DNA of 64,000 nucleotides, taken from contig NZ_LNTY01000049.1 of NCBI RefSeq assembly GCF_001559595.1, forward strand, positions 98,321-162,320. Reading direction: 5' to 3'. The notes beneath the pieces are model-generated. The model saw only the letters and a list, made by a program, of their open reading frames with translations. It was not told the DNA's origin and did no database searches. The translations under genes and the position numbers were made by a program. Shown here in pieces: positions 18,761-29,305 of the stretch. Source of the stretch: Enterovibrio coralii (GTDB taxonomy: Bacteria > Pseudomonadota > Gammaproteobacteria > Enterobacterales > Vibrionaceae). The first letter of the stretch is position 1. Every line of letters begins with the position of its first letter.

Positions 18761-19283
18761 ATCGTCTACCTTGGTACTCGTTTGTTTGTTAAAAGTTTGT
18801 TTGTTCTGGAGATAACTATCAAAAGTGTAGTTAAGCATTGATGCATTTTTGAGCTCAATGACTCACACATGAAACGAAATGTATGCATAATGTTGATTGA
18901 TAACAGAAAATAATTTTTGGAAACGTTATGAAATGAATGACATACGTTAATTTCCAAACATCAGTTAGGTTGACTGCGCAAACCTTGTCCACGTGGTGTG
19001 TTTTTACCCTCCAGACATTTCGTTCAGCTTCTTTTCATGACTGTTATTGATTGGTTTCAAATCGGCAGGCTTTTATAACGCTGTACAGCTTTGAGAAAGG
19101 ATTCCTATGCATACTAGCTGCGATAATGCGGTAAATAGGTTTGGGTGCCTGATTTTTGCTCAAATTGCTGATAATGCAGTCAAATCTGTTTGCCGCTAGC
19201 TGAATATCAAAGAACTTTTATTACCCCTTTAGGTTCCTTTTACGTTTAGCTCGTTGCTTCGTGATTTAGGGAAGGAGAACACC
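18761..19283. other. Divergent intergenic region upstream of the solute-binding protein and RND efflux genes
   Basis: This 523-base AT-rich region must hold both promoters. It contains the 16-base string also found at 2559-2574. I could not fix promoter elements or an operator with confidence, and no gene is visible. Confidence 0.4.
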
Positions 19284-20405
19284 ATGATCAACCGGAAGTT
19301 AATGCTTCCTGCGCTTATCAGCGCCGCTCTTGTTGCTGGTTGCGGAAAAGAGCCAGCACCACAAAATAACGCTTTTGTTCCTCTCGTCAGTGCGCAATCT
19401 GCTGAGTTGATTGATTATCAACCCATCCAAACTTTTGTCGGACGAACGGAAGCGGTTGAAGATGTGGGTATCGTGCCGCAGGTGTCTGGTTACCTGAAAG
19501 CGCGCTATTTCAAAGAAGGGCAATTGGTTCAACAGGGCCAACTCCTTTATAAAATCGACCCAGGCCTTTACGAAGCGAAAGTGGCGAGTGCACAAGCTGC
19601 GGTTTCTCAAGCAGAAGCTGGCCTTCATAACGCCAACTTGGACTACGAGCGCGGGCAAGATCTGTTGCCTCGTGGCGGTATCAGCCAATCTGAGTTTGAC
19701 CGTCTTACCGCTGTGAAACTGCAAGCTGAAGCGGCCGTGAAGTCTGCCGATGCGCAGTTAGCTGCGGCACAGTTGGACTTGTCTCACACCACTATCGTTG
19801 CACCTTTTACTGGCCGCATCAGCGAGAGCAATGCGAGCTTGGGTGATTTGGTTTCTCCATCAACCGGTGTACTGACCACGATCGTTAGCCTTGACCCTAT
19901 GCAAGCATCATTCTCAATGAGTGAAAAACAACGCTTGGAAATGGGCGCAGACATGGTATCTGGCAGCGGCAAAGGTCGCGGTGGCTCGGTAGAAGTCTAC
20001 CTACGCTTGGGTAAAGGTTACGACTATGACCAAGTAGGTAAGATTGATTACCTCGGTAACCGTATCGACGTGAAAACGGGCACCATTGGCCTTCGTGCTA
20101 GCTTCCCGAACCCAGATCACCGCCTGCTGCCAGGTCAGTACGTTGAAGTTATCGTTCAAGACAAGAAGCCGCTTCCGAGCATTATCATTCCGCGCCTGTC
20201 AGTGCAGACTGACCTTGAGGGCGATTTTGTGATGGTGCTGAAAGAAGGTAACAAGGTTGAGCGTCGCAACATCATTCTGGGCGAGCAGACTGACAAGGGC
20301 ATCATTGTTCGTGAAGGTCTTGAAGAAAACGAACAGGTTCTGACGAAGGGCCTGCAGCGTGTGCGCAATGGCATGACTGTTCGCCTGCAAGGTGAAGGGG
20401 CGTAA
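19284..20405 (+). CDS. RND efflux periplasmic adaptor lipoprotein
   Basis: A 373-residue membrane-fusion protein of the AcrA type. The lipoprotein signal [20 protein letters not shown] is cut before Cys20. The lipoyl halves ([30 protein letters not shown] and [16 protein letters not shown]) flank an alpha-hairpin ([23 protein letters not shown]). A beta-barrel and membrane-proximal domain end at [17 protein letters not shown]. It links the inner-membrane RND pump to an outer-membrane channel, which is not encoded here and is presumably a shared TolC. The start at 19284 is set by AAGGAG seven bases upstream. It lies five bases before the pump gene. Confidence 0.92.
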   Translation: MINRKLMLPALISAALVAGCGKEPAPQNNAFVPLVSAQSAELIDYQPIQTFVGRTEAVEDVGIVPQVSGYLKARYFKEGQLVQQGQLLYKIDPGLYEAKVASAQAAVSQAEAGLHNANLDYERGQDLLPRGGISQSEFDRLTAVKLQAEAAVKSADAQLAAAQLDLSHTTIVAPFTGRISESNASLGDLVSPSTGVLTTIVSLDPMQASFSMSEKQRLEMGADMVSGSGKGRGGSVEVYLRLGKGYDYDQVGKIDYLGNRIDVKTGTIGLRASFPNPDHRLLPGQYVEVIVQDKKPLPSIIIPRLSVQTDLEGDFVMVLKEGNKVERRNIILGEQTDKGIIVREGLEENEQVLTKGLQRVRNGMTVRLQGEGA

Positions 20406-20410
20406 CGAAG

Positions 20411-23400
20411 ATGCTGAGTCGTTTCTTTATCCAGCGTCCTAAATTCGCGCTGGTGATTTCGATTATTCTGACACTAGCAGGTGCCATCGCATTGATGAGC
20501 CTGCCAGTGGCAGAATATCCACGGATCAGCCCGCCATCAGTAAACGTTTCGGCGATTTACTCAGGTGCGAGTGCTGAAGTCGTTGAGCAAGCGATTGCCG
20601 ACCCGATAGAAACGTCCGTGAACGGCGTTGAAAACATGATTTACATGTCTTCAAAGAGTGCGAACGATGGTTCGTATAGCCTGAACGTAACATTTGATAT
20701 CGGTACCGACCCTGACATGGCGCAGGTTAACGTACAAAACCGTGTGGCACAGATTGAATCTAAGCTGCCGCCAGAAGTGCGTCAGGTCGGTGTGACAGTG
20801 AAAAAGCGTTCGCCTGACCTGCTGATGGTACTGAACTTCTACTCTCCAGAAGGTAAGTACGATGATCAGTTTCTCGTAAACTACATCAACCTAAACGTTA
20901 AAGACCAGCTGGCGCGTGTGAAAGGCATCAGTGAGGTTAACGTTGTGGGTGGTGGTGAGTACGCGATGCGTGTCTGGTTGAACCCAGAAAAAATGGCGAA
21001 CTTAGGCATCACCACATCGGATGTTCGCACTGTGTTGGCTGAGCAAAACGTTCAGGTCGCAGCGGGTGACATCGGTGCGCCGCCGTTCAACAGTGTTCAG
21101 GAAATGACCTTCAAGCTGGTGACACAAGGCCGTCTTGGCTCGGTGGAAGAGTTTGAAAACGTGGTTGTTCGTGCAAACGCTGACGGCACCATGGTTTACC
21201 TGAAAGACATCGCAGACATTTCTCTAGGCCGTAAATTCTACTCAGGTAACGGTAAATACCGCGACCGCCCGGCGTCTATCGTGATCCTGAACCTGCAATC
21301 TGATGCGAACGCATTGGAAAGTGGCGGTTTGATCATGGAGCGTCTGGAGCAGCTTTCTGAAAGCTTCCCAGAAGGCATGGCGTATGAGGCCAGTTACGAC
21401 ACCACGCTGTTCGTTTCTGAATCTATCAAAGGCGTTGTGAAAACGTTGGTTGAAGCGGTATTGCTGGTTATCGCAGTTACCTACCTGTTCTTGGGTAGCT
21501 TCCGTTCAACCCTGATCCCTGTTGTTGCGATCCCTGTGTCCTTGATTGGTACCTTTGCCATCATGTTAGCCGCAGGTTTTACTATCAATACAGTGACCCT
21601 GTTTGGTCTGATCCTCGCTATCGGTATCGTGGTGGATGATGCCATCCTCGTTATCGAAAACGTGGACACCAACATGTCCAAGGACCCATCGCTGACGCCG
21701 CGCCAAGCAACGCTGATTGCGATGAAAGAGGTAACAGGTCCAATTATTACCTCAACATTGGTTCTGTTGGCGGTATTCCTGCCAGTTGCCATGCTGCCGG
21801 GTATTACCGGGATCATGTACCGCCAGTTTGCACTGACTATTTGTATCTCTGTACTTATCTCGTCCATCAACGCATTGACGCTGTCTCCGGCAATGTGTGC
21901 GTTGGTATTACGACAAGGTAAAGACAACCACGCTCGCTGGTTTACTGTATTCAACCGTGGGTTGGAGAAAGTCACTGACAAGTACGGTGCGGTTGCAGGT
22001 TTCCTCGTACGTAAAACGCTGATCCTCGGTACGCTGTTTGTGGTGGCTGTGGGTGCAGCAGGTTACTTTGCGAAGACCACGTCGACGGGCTTTGTTCCGC
22101 AGGAAGATAAAGGCGTGCTGCTGGTAAACATTCAGTTGCCAGATGCAGCCTCGTTGTCACGTACGGAAGAAGTCACACGTAAGCTGACCCAAATCGTGAA
22201 AAACGAGCCGGGTGTTGAAGCGGCAACGGTAGCGAATGGCTTTGCCTTCTTGACCGGCGCGGCAGCATCAAACGGTGCGTCGATGTTTATCAAGTTGAAG
22301 GATTGGGAAACCCGTCAAGCACTTGAAGGCAAGCACGATGCATTCTCGATCACTAACCGCATTAACGGCGCAGCAGCAATGCAGTTGCCTGAAGCGATAG
22401 TGTTTGCGATGGGACCGCCAGCGGTTCCGGGCATGGGTGCGGCATCAGGCTTTGAGTTTGTACTTGAAGATACATTGGGACGTTCGCGCAGTGATTTGGC
22501 GATGCTGATGCAGCAAATCATGATGAAGGCGAACGAGCAGCCAGAAATTGGCCGAACCTTCAGTACCTTCCGCGCAAACGTACCGCACTTCTACATCGAC
22601 GTAGATCGTGAGAAAGCGAAGCAGCTGGGTATTCCTCTGTCAGAAATCTTTACCACGCTTCAGGGTAACCTGGCGGGTATGTACATCAACGATTTCTCGC
22701 TGTTTGGTAAGAACTACCGCGTGACCATTCAGGCGGATACCGACTACCGAAACGACTTGGATTCATTAGGTCGCTTCCACGTTCGCTCTACGTCGGGTGA
22801 GATGATCCCACTTAGCACCTTGATTGATGTTGAGCAGGTGTTTGAGCCCGATGTTGCATGGCGTTACAACATGTACCGCTCAGCCGTCATTCAGGGCTCT
22901 CCAGCGCCGGGCTATTCGTCGGGTGATGCGATTGCTGCGATGGAACGTATCGCCGCTGACATGCTGCCACAAGGCTACCAGTTCGAATGGACAGGTATGG
23001 CGTACCAAGAGAAGCAAGCGGGTAACCTTGCTATCTACGCGTTTGCTTTGGCACTGATCTTTATCTACCTGTTCATGGTCGCGCAGTATGAGAGTTGGAG
23101 TATTCCTCTGGCTATCATCCTCGTGGTTCCCGTTGCGACACTAGGTTCGTTCCTTGCCCTCGCGATGACGGGCACACCATTGAACCTGTATGCGCAGATT
23201 GGTCTGGTACTTCTGATTGCACTTGCCGCGAAGAATGCGATTCTTATCGTTGAATTCGGTAAGTACGAGCGTGAAGAGAAAGAGCTGTCGATCAACGATG
23301 CGGCGGTTGAAGGCGGTAAGCTTCGCTTCCGTGCGGTAAACATGACATCTTGGTCATTCATTCTGGGTATCTTGCCTCTTATCTTTGCAAGCGGTGCAGG

Positions 23401-23560
23401 TCATATCAGTCAGAACTCTCTGGGTATCTCGCTGACAGGTGGTCTGCTGTTTGTACTGTTGGCCGGTACCTTCCTGATCCCTGGCTTCTTCGCGCTTATT
23501 CAGCGTCTTCGTGAGAAGCACCACGGTGGCTCAACGAAACTGGTTGAGTTGGATGACTAA
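20411..23560 (+). CDS. RND efflux pump permease, HAE1 (AcrB-like) family
   Basis: A 1049-residue trimeric proton-driven drug exporter, the usual length for AcrB homologues. It starts [24 protein letters not shown]. The proton-relay aspartates lie in [14 protein letters not shown] (about D409 and D410), and the partner lysine in [12 protein letters not shown] (about K941). Two large periplasmic loops follow TM1 and TM7. It is cotranscribed with the adaptor at 19284 and ends at a terminator. No local TetR or other repressor gene is present. Substrates cannot be predicted from sequence alone. Confidence 0.94.
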   Translation: MLSRFFIQRPKFALVISIILTLAGAIALMSLPVAEYPRISPPSVNVSAIYSGASAEVVEQAIADPIETSVNGVENMIYMSSKSANDGSYSLNVTFDIGTDPDMAQVNVQNRVAQIESKLPPEVRQVGVTVKKRSPDLLMVLNFYSPEGKYDDQFLVNYINLNVKDQLARVKGISEVNVVGGGEYAMRVWLNPEKMANLGITTSDVRTVLAEQNVQVAAGDIGAPPFNSVQEMTFKLVTQGRLGSVEEFENVVVRANADGTMVYLKDIADISLGRKFYSGNGKYRDRPASIVILNLQSDANALESGGLIMERLEQLSESFPEGMAYEASYDTTLFVSESIKGVVKTLVEAVLLVIAVTYLFLGSFRSTLIPVVAIPVSLIGTFAIMLAAGFTINTVTLFGLILAIGIVVDDAILVIENVDTNMSKDPSLTPRQATLIAMKEVTGPIITSTLVLLAVFLPVAMLPGITGIMYRQFALTICISVLISSINALTLSPAMCALVLRQGKDNHARWFTVFNRGLEKVTDKYGAVAGFLVRKTLILGTLFVVAVGAAGYFAKTTSTGFVPQEDKGVLLVNIQLPDAASLSRTEEVTRKLTQIVKNEPGVEAATVANGFAFLTGAAASNGASMFIKLKDWETRQALEGKHDAFSITNRINGAAAMQLPEAIVFAMGPPAVPGMGAASGFEFVLEDTLGRSRSDLAMLMQQIMMKANEQPEIGRTFSTFRANVPHFYIDVDREKAKQLGIPLSEIFTTLQGNLAGMYINDFSLFGKNYRVTIQADTDYRNDLDSLGRFHVRSTSGEMIPLSTLIDVEQVFEPDVAWRYNMYRSAVIQGSPAPGYSSGDAIAAMERIAADMLPQGYQFEWTGMAYQEKQAGNLAIYAFALALIFIYLFMVAQYESWSIPLAIILVVPVATLGSFLALAMTGTPLNLYAQIGLVLLIALAAKNAILIVEFGKYEREEKELSINDAAVEGGKLRFRAVNMTSWSFILGILPLIFASGAGHISQNSLGISLTGGLLFVLLAGTFLIPGFFALIQRLREKHHGGSTKLVELDD

Positions 23561-23580
23561 TTTCAGTCAATGATTGAAAG

Positions 23581-23603
23581 GGTGCCTCAGGGCACCTTTT
23601 TTT
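23581..23603 (+). terminator. Terminator of the RND efflux operon
   Basis: GGTGCC-TCAG-GGCACC stem-loop followed by seven T. Confidence 0.88.
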
Positions 23604-23700
23604 GTCTTATTTTCGCTGTAGTCACGGCTTTGAATTGGATTTATTCGCGGATTTCTACCATGTTAGCTTCCATAGCGACTGACCGACATGGAGGCGGAAT

Positions 23701-24636
23701 ATGAGCGAATTTATCGTCACGAGCTGGGATTTCTCATCAGGCACGGCAAAACAAATGGATCCCAAGCCTGTGCGGATTGAAAAAGGGCATTGGTTTCATT
23801 GCCAACGAGATGGCGACGGCGGCCAAGCGTGGCTCGCGCAAAACCACATTCCGGAAGCTATCATCGATTCACTGCTGGCGGACGACACGCGCCCGCGCTT
23901 TGAGCAATTTAGTGATGACTGTTTTCTGATTATTTTGCGCAGTATCAACATGAATGAGGGATCTGACCCCGATGACATGATGAGTTTGCGAATTCTTTGG
24001 TTTAACGGCGCGATAATTTCCACCCGTAAGGTGCCTTCCAAAGCCGTGTCTACTTTGCTCGAAAAGCTGCAAAACGGGATTGGACCGAAAGATTTACCTT
24101 CTTTGCTGCTCGGTATGTTTAACGGTGTAAATCAGATAATTTCGGACTTTCTTGACCCAGTAGAAGACACCATTGATGACTTAGATGATAACGCGACCAT
24201 TACCGCGCAAGAGTTGAATCAACTTTATTCGCGGTTGCTGCGTTTGCGACGCTATCTCAAACCTCAGGGCTATGCGTTTGACGACTTGATTAACGCGCGG
24301 TTACCTGTGCTGAAACAACAGAAAAACCATGTAAAAAACTGTCTGGACACCATCTCTCGCATCAACGAATCGATTGAGTTTTACATCGACCAAATCAATC
24401 TCTATCAAGCCAGTGTGAATCAAAAACAATCGGAAGTGATGAACCGAAACACGTACCTTTTCTCGGTGGTGGCAGGCATTTTCCTGCCCGCGGGTTTCTT
24501 TACGGGGCTGCTTGGGGTGAATATTGGCGGGATGCCGGGGATTAATAACCCGTTGGCATTTACTGTGTTTTGTATTGCGCTTTTGGTCGTGGTGGCACTG
24601 GAAGTGTTGCTGCTAAAGAGGATGCGGTTTATTTGA
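23701..24636 (+). CDS. zntB: ZntB-like CorA family zinc/magnesium transporter
   Basis: A 311-residue CorA-superfamily channel. A long acidic cytoplasmic domain (LSDxx-type helices, FLDPVEDTIDDLDDNATITAQELNQLYSRLLRLRRYL) precedes two C-terminal membrane helices. The pore motif between them is GVNIGGMPG, the ZntB variant of the CorA GMN signature. ZntB proteins carry Zn2+, probably with H+. The ATG at 23701 has a GGAGG site nine bases upstream. Like the Zrg operon it concerns zinc, but it has no Zur box that I can see. Confidence 0.9.
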   Translation: MSEFIVTSWDFSSGTAKQMDPKPVRIEKGHWFHCQRDGDGGQAWLAQNHIPEAIIDSLLADDTRPRFEQFSDDCFLIILRSINMNEGSDPDDMMSLRILWFNGAIISTRKVPSKAVSTLLEKLQNGIGPKDLPSLLLGMFNGVNQIISDFLDPVEDTIDDLDDNATITAQELNQLYSRLLRLRRYLKPQGYAFDDLINARLPVLKQQKNHVKNCLDTISRINESIEFYIDQINLYQASVNQKQSEVMNRNTYLFSVVAGIFLPAGFFTGLLGVNIGGMPGINNPLAFTVFCIALLVVVALEVLLLKRMRFI

Positions 24637-24701
24637 GGGTTAGAGGGATACAAACGACACGGCCAGCAGAGGTCATTCATGCTGGCCGATAAAAGTATGG
24701 C

Positions 24702-25601
24702 TTAGTGTTGTGGTAAATCCGGCTTGGGTTTCACTCTCACTAGGCTTTCGATGATAGTGATAGCCAGACCCAGCCAAATCAGACCGAAGCTGACGGTTTT
24801 TACGCTATCAAACGCTTCACCGAACACTACGACAGCTAGCAGGAATTGCAGGCTAGGTTCGATGTATTGCATTAGGCCAACCATAGACATCTTTGCGTGC
24901 TTGACCGCTTCTGAAAAGAAGAAAAGCGGTAGCAATGTGATAGGTGCTGAACCTATGTATAGCAGCATGGTAGACATGTCGCCCGACATGGCTTGGCTGG
25001 TGCCTGTCGCCATTTTGTAAGACAGATACACGGCAGCAAACGGCAGCAGAACCATGGCTTCCACCAAAAGGCTGGAGATAGCATCGTATTTCACGTAACG
25101 CTTACACCATCCGTACACCGCAAAGAAGACTGCCATTAGCATCGCCGCAACAGGGACTTCGCCGTATTGCCAGATTTGGTAACTGAGCCCCAAGGCACCA
25201 AAAATGACGGCAGCGTATTGACCCAGCGACAACTTTTCTTTGAAGGCAATGACGCCCAACGCGATCACTAAGAGTGGGTTGATGAAAAAGCCCAAGCTTG
25301 CATCAAGCACGCGATCATTGGTCATTGCCCATGTAAATGCGGTCCACGAAATACACATGGCGACCGATGCAATTGACGCGAAGATGAACGAACGTTTGTC
25401 CGCCACCAATGATTTCCAGTTCGGAGAATGTCCCTTTCTCAGTTGCAAAATCAGGATCAGAAAAGGCACAGACGCAGCAATGCGAAATGCCAGCAGTTCA
25501 CCCATGGCAGCATCGGGTAAAAATTGGTAATAAAGCGGTAGCGAGCCCCAAAGAACGAAGGCGATCGCCGCCATCACGTTGCCATAACGTGCGGGATTCA
25601 T
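24702..25601 (-). CDS. rarD: RarD-like EamA family transporter
   Basis: A 299-residue protein with ten membrane helices arranged as two EamA halves. It begins MNPARYGNVMAAIAFVLWGSLPLYYQFLP, which closely matches RarD N-termini. Other typical blocks are ISWTAFTWAMTNDRVLDASLGFFINPLL and GLMQYIEPSLQFLLAVVVFGE. RarD proteins are drug/metabolite superfamily members first noted for chloramphenicol sensitivity; their natural substrate is not settled. The start at 25601 was chosen for homology and a nearby AGGT site. Confidence 0.9.
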   Translation of the reverse strand: MNPARYGNVMAAIAFVLWGSLPLYYQFLPDAAMGELLAFRIAASVPFLILILQLRKGHSPNWKSLVADKRSFIFASIASVAMCISWTAFTWAMTNDRVLDASLGFFINPLLVIALGVIAFKEKLSLGQYAAVIFGALGLSYQIWQYGEVPVAAMLMAVFFAVYGWCKRYVKYDAISSLLVEAMVLLPFAAVYLSYKMATGTSQAMSGDMSTMLLYIGSAPITLLPLFFFSEAVKHAKMSMVGLMQYIEPSLQFLLAVVVFGEAFDSVKTVSFGLIWLGLAITIIESLVRVKPKPDLPQH

Positions 25602-25993
25602 CGAGTAATACCTGAGAGAAAAAGGGGTTAAGGATGCGCGATTGTATAGCGAACTAGCCAATTGTAAAGTAATAAACAGACGATTATTAGAAGCTGTCTT
25701 TGTATCGGATAAATAACACGTAAAAACAGATGTTTAGGTTTTTATGGTGTAACGATAACTTACTGTGATTAAACAATAATGTTTCAAAATTGAAACCTGT
25801 TTTTGGTAACGAAAACTCCCGCTCAACCTAACCTTACAAACCAGCTTTTCAAGAAGAAAACTGCTTTTTAATAGCGTGAACCATTCACGCGAGTTTTGTT
25901 TGCCTCTCTGGATAATAAGTGACGTTAAAATGTCATGGAGAATAAGTAGGCTATTTCCATGATCAAACCACAAATCAGGGCCTTAAAGGCTTT
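25602..25993. other. AT-rich intergenic region with an inverted repeat
   Basis: This 392-base region between divergent genes carries the inverted repeat GTTTCAA-AA-TTGAAAC (25781-25796), a possible operator. No gene or RNA is evident. Confidence 0.45.
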
Positions 25994-26497
25994 GTGAAAA
26001 ACGCATTGTCTGTGAAAATTGAACGACAATTAGACAGCTTTGAGAATAGGGAAAGAATGAATTGGAATGAAATGCAGCCCCACCTACAGTCACATGATGT
26101 GGCGATTATTATCGGGCCGCATCGTTCAGGGAAAACGGAGTTTGTCGTTCAGCAGTACGGTGACAATAGCCCTTGTATTGATGTGAATAAAGCGTCAAAG
26201 GCATACAGCGGGGGTAATCCTGCAATTTTGGATGAAGAGTGGGAGGAAATTGCCACCCGTGATTGTCCTTTTATCGCCGTCATTGATGCCCATACATTGC
26301 GTAGTGATGACTTGTTCACGCTGGTGGAAATGGCTGTCGAAACAAAGAAAAAGCTCTACATGACCTGCTTCGATATTGAAGCGATTCCTTATAGCGAACT
26401 GCTCTCACAAATTTGCGCCGCTAAGTTGTCGCTGGTTAGAATTGAGATGCTTGAGAACAAAGAAATCTACGCGTGGTCTTTGGTGGGCAACAGCTAG
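25994..26497 (+). CDS. Orphan small P-loop NTPase-like protein
   Basis: A 167-residue soluble protein of unknown function. A Walker A motif GPHRSGKT lies at residues 41-48, preceded by the hydrophobic strand DVAIII. A Walker B-like strand PFIAVIDAHTL follows near residues 94-104. The protein is about the size of one RecA-like core with no partner domain. Start choice is open: GTG at 25994 follows AAAGG, while ATG at 26057 follows AGGGAAAG and would still keep the P-loop. It stands alone between divergent rarD and a convergent peptidase gene. I do not recognise a family. Confidence 0.75.
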   Translation: MKNALSVKIERQLDSFENRERMNWNEMQPHLQSHDVAIIIGPHRSGKTEFVVQQYGDNSPCIDVNKASKAYSGGNPAILDEEWEEIATRDCPFIAVIDAHTLRSDDLFTLVEMAVETKKKLYMTCFDIEAIPYSELLSQICAAKLSLVRIEMLENKEIYAWSLVGNS

Positions 26498-26510
26498 GAA
26501 TACGCAGTTG

Positions 26511-26542
26511 AAAAGGTCTCAGGCACCTGCCCGAGACCTTTT
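26511..26542. terminator. Bidirectional terminator
   Basis: AAAAGGTCTC / GAGACCTTTT stem between two convergent genes, with A/T tracts on both sides. Confidence 0.85.
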
Positions 26543-26547
26543 GGGTT

Positions 26548-27849
26548 TTATCGGTTTGCTGGTAAAAACGCAATCTCGTCAGACATGGATATCAATGTAT
26601 CCAAGATGCGTTCGCCGTCAGCACGCAAACCGTTATGTTCGTATTCATTGGTGATCCACGCTTTGCTGTTTGGAATGCCCTTTAGCGTTTCACGCGTGTA
26701 ATCGAGCTCGACGTACATATCTTCTGCATAGACAGCACAAGCAACTGGAACCTTATTTCCCTTCAAGGTATCCACATTGTAGAGCTGTCCCCAGTCTTGT
26801 TTTTCGGCCAATATGTCGGCTGCACCTTTAAGTGGTTTAAGCGTTTCCATCTGATCGAACATCCACGGGTACACCATTTCCCCCGTGAACAGGAACGGGG
26901 TCCCTTTGCTGTAATTAAACTCAGTGAATTCAGCATTGCGGATGCGATGTGCTGACCAGTTTGACGCTTCATTCTGGTTGTAGATCGGCTCATGCAAAAA
27001 GGCATATATTGGGTTGGTTTGGTAGCTTTGCTCATTCAGCATGGCCAGCAAGAACGCATGACTCAGCGTTTTACCACTCTCTGTTTCTACAAACGCATCT
27101 TCCAGCAAGTAATACATCGGTACATTTGCGCCACTTCGACCCAAATTGATGCCGATTTGTTGGAACTGTTCAACGGTAAATCGTTGCCCGTTTGGCAAGA
27201 GGACGTTGTTGTTTAGTAGGTAGTCTGCAATGTCTGCACACAGTGTCTGTGCGGCTGGGAATTGCGCAAAAAACGCCGCGTTCTTGTCGAGCACTCGTTG
27301 GTACGTTGCACGATACACATCGTCAGCATGACGTGTCAGAGAAGGGACGCCACCGGTAATGAAAACGCGCTCTAGGCCGTGGGGATGGAAAGACAAGTAG
27401 GTCAATGCGCAGAAGCCACCGAAGCTTTGTCCCAGTATCGACCACTTATCAATGCCAAGTTGCGTGCGAATCGCTTCGGCGTCATTGACAATATTGTCCG
27501 CGCGGAAATGGGCAATGTAGTCGGCTTGCGCTTCTGATGACAGATGTGAAAGCGTCTGTAATGTCAGCGGTGAGCTCAAACCTGTACCGCGTTGATCGAG
27601 AAGCAGAACGCGATAATCTTGAAGAGCGCGTTTTAGCCAACCACTAGCAGCGTCAGGCCTTGGGGACGGAAAGCCCGGCCCGCCTTGAAAATAAACCAGC
27701 CAAGGGAGGCTGGCGTTGTCTTTTCCAACAGGCACCACTTCTCGTGCAAAAACGGAGATTTTGCGACCATCAGGAGAGTTGTAATCGAGAGGGAGCGAGA
27801 AGGTGTGCTGGCGAAAAAGCACACCTTGATTGACAAATTCTTTTTGCAT
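26548..27849 (-). CDS. Alpha/beta hydrolase, proline iminopeptidase-like (peptidase S33)
   Basis: A 433-residue cytoplasmic hydrolase, the size of long-type prolyl aminopeptidases. The oxyanion motif QGGPG is at 55-59, and LLDQRGTGLSSPL at about 83-95 is the S33 hallmark. The nucleophile elbow GQSFGG is at 140-145 with Ser142 catalytic. The catalytic His probably lies in NEYEHNGLRADG near the C-terminus. These enzymes remove N-terminal proline from peptides. The gene is monocistronic and ends at a shared terminator. Confidence 0.9.
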   Translation of the reverse strand: MQKEFVNQGVLFRQHTFSLPLDYNSPDGRKISVFAREVVPVGKDNASLPWLVYFQGGPGFPSPRPDAASGWLKRALQDYRVLLLDQRGTGLSSPLTLQTLSHLSSEAQADYIAHFRADNIVNDAEAIRTQLGIDKWSILGQSFGGFCALTYLSFHPHGLERVFITGGVPSLTRHADDVYRATYQRVLDKNAAFFAQFPAAQTLCADIADYLLNNNVLLPNGQRFTVEQFQQIGINLGRSGANVPMYYLLEDAFVETESGKTLSHAFLLAMLNEQSYQTNPIYAFLHEPIYNQNEASNWSAHRIRNAEFTEFNYSKGTPFLFTGEMVYPWMFDQMETLKPLKGAADILAEKQDWGQLYNVDTLKGNKVPVACAVYAEDMYVELDYTRETLKGIPNSKAWITNEYEHNGLRADGERILDTLISMSDEIAFLPANR

Positions 27850-27901
27850 GAATGGCGTCCGTTAAGCGTTGCCGTAAAATCATCCGTCGAATTTACCGTA
27901 T

Positions 27902-28603
27902 TTAAGCAGTCGTTGCTTCATTTGACGTTGTAGTTTCTGCAATTATATCTGATTGAACTATCAGCCTACCCAGTGTGTTTTTCAGCATCTCTGAGCATGG
28001 TTCATCAAACTTGATGCTAAGCTGGATCCCTTCACCATGTCCACTGACTGTCGCAACGGTTCCATCAAAGAATATCGGATCATCAAACAGCGAATTAATA
28101 ACAACACGTAACGATTCACCTTGGTCAACGAAGAGATTGGCAGAGGTACGAATAGCACAGCCACCCAAGGAGAAGTCAGCTAACTTTGCTAGCGTGTTTT
28201 TGCTGTCAATTTCGATTTGAACAATACGAGAGACGGGATAACGCGCATACTTTCGCATCCGGTGAATGTTCACGACATCAGGGAGGGCGATGGCTAACAT
28301 CTTCTCAGGTCGATGCATGACGCTCAGGATATGAGATTTAAACGCGAAGATTTCGCCAAATCGCGAAGCATTGAGGCCTTTAATCACAACCTGCAATCCT
28401 GATGGATCGTTTAGCAGTTTGCTTAGCTCTGGATCTGGCGGCGTTTCGAGAAGAATGTATTTCTTATCACGGTAACCAATCAGCTTTGAGGCCCCCGTAA
28501 AGGCACTAATTCTGTCTTTGTATTTGAGTTCAAATGAAAGGGCAGTGCCGACAGCAACCGTAGGCAGAAAAGCGGCGGGCGCGAGTGTATCAGTGGTATT
28601 CAT
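27902..28603 (-). CDS. PilZ domain c-di-GMP effector with YcgR-like N-terminal domain
   Basis: A 233-residue protein with two domains. The N-terminal half resembles the flagellar-brake / PilZN fold (VAVGTALSFELKYKDRISAFTGASKLIGYRDKKYILLETP). The C-terminal PilZ domain has both c-di-GMP motifs: RKYAR (RxxxR, 117-121) and DFSLGG (D/NxSxxG, 143-148). It should bind c-di-GMP and act on motility or surface properties. It is monocistronic. With the diguanylate cyclase at 295-2301 and the riboswitch at 34.9 kb, it is the third c-di-GMP element in the window. Confidence 0.9.
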   Translation of the reverse strand: MNTTDTLAPAAFLPTVAVGTALSFELKYKDRISAFTGASKLIGYRDKKYILLETPPDPELSKLLNDPSGLQVVIKGLNASRFGEIFAFKSHILSVMHRPEKMLAIALPDVVNIHRMRKYARYPVSRIVQIEIDSKNTLAKLADFSLGGCAIRTSANLFVDQGESLRVVINSLFDDPIFFDGTVATVSGHGEGIQLSIKFDEPCSEMLKNTLGRLIVQSDIIAETTTSNEATTA

Positions 28604-28797
28604 TAAATGCTTTGAATTATCTAACCCATAGAATCAGTCACGCAGAACGCTGGATTGGCTGATTCGCAAATTTAAGATGCTGATATTACTGCGTTATTGT
28701 GATTTGGTGGTATTCGCGGCATCAATACATTGAAGCGGCGCACAAATAAGTGGGAGGTTAGTGCCAAACCCATCAGTAATGTACGGCACTACAAGGG

Positions 28798-29202
28798 CTA
28801 TTTAGACGCGCTTTTGTCCTTGTAGCAGACGCCTTGTTCACACCTTGAACGTCCAGTGAACACGTAAGATATTGCATAGCGATTCCGGGCAAAAAACAAA
28901 TAGCAGTGGTCTGCAAACCAGCGGATGACAGGCCATCTTAAGATTCCAATCCACGGTTTCTTGCCAACAAGGCTCCATGCTCTATGTGTTGCATCCAGCC
29001 CCAGCAACAAGGTACCTTCGTGTGTGTATCCATGAAGGATTTGGTTGGCTTTGTTCACGTCGATGTCCGGATATCTGTCCGAGAAATCCGGCGCAAGAAT
29101 ATCTTCAAAGCTAAGTGCGCCTTGTTTGTTCAGCTCTCTTAACTTTCCCATTTCCGCAACGCACAATGGGCAGCTTCCGTCGTAAAAAAGTGTGAACTTC
29201 AT
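28798..29202 (-). CDS. Thiol-disulfide oxidoreductase-like DCC family protein (DUF393)
   Basis: A 134-residue protein with the DCC-family start MKFTLFYDGSCPLCVAEM, whose DGSCPLC contains the redox-active CxxC-like pair. Later blocks include YTHEGTLLLGLDATHRAWSLVGKKPW. The family is thioredoxin-like in fold, and roles for most members are not established. The ATG at 29202 follows AAGGA; an upstream in-frame start lacks a good site. It is divergent from the LysE-type exporter at 29306. Confidence 0.87.
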   Translation of the reverse strand: MKFTLFYDGSCPLCVAEMGKLRELNKQGALSFEDILAPDFSDRYPDIDVNKANQILHGYTHEGTLLLGLDATHRAWSLVGKKPWIGILRWPVIRWFADHCYLFFARNRYAISYVFTGRSRCEQGVCYKDKSASK

Positions 29203-29305
29203 CTCGTGGTTCCTTTGGCATGAAAACAAGTTATCTTACGGCCTTGAATTTCATTTGGATTAACAGCATAACACCTTTGTAACATTGAGCAGAAGGAGAA
29301 GGGAA

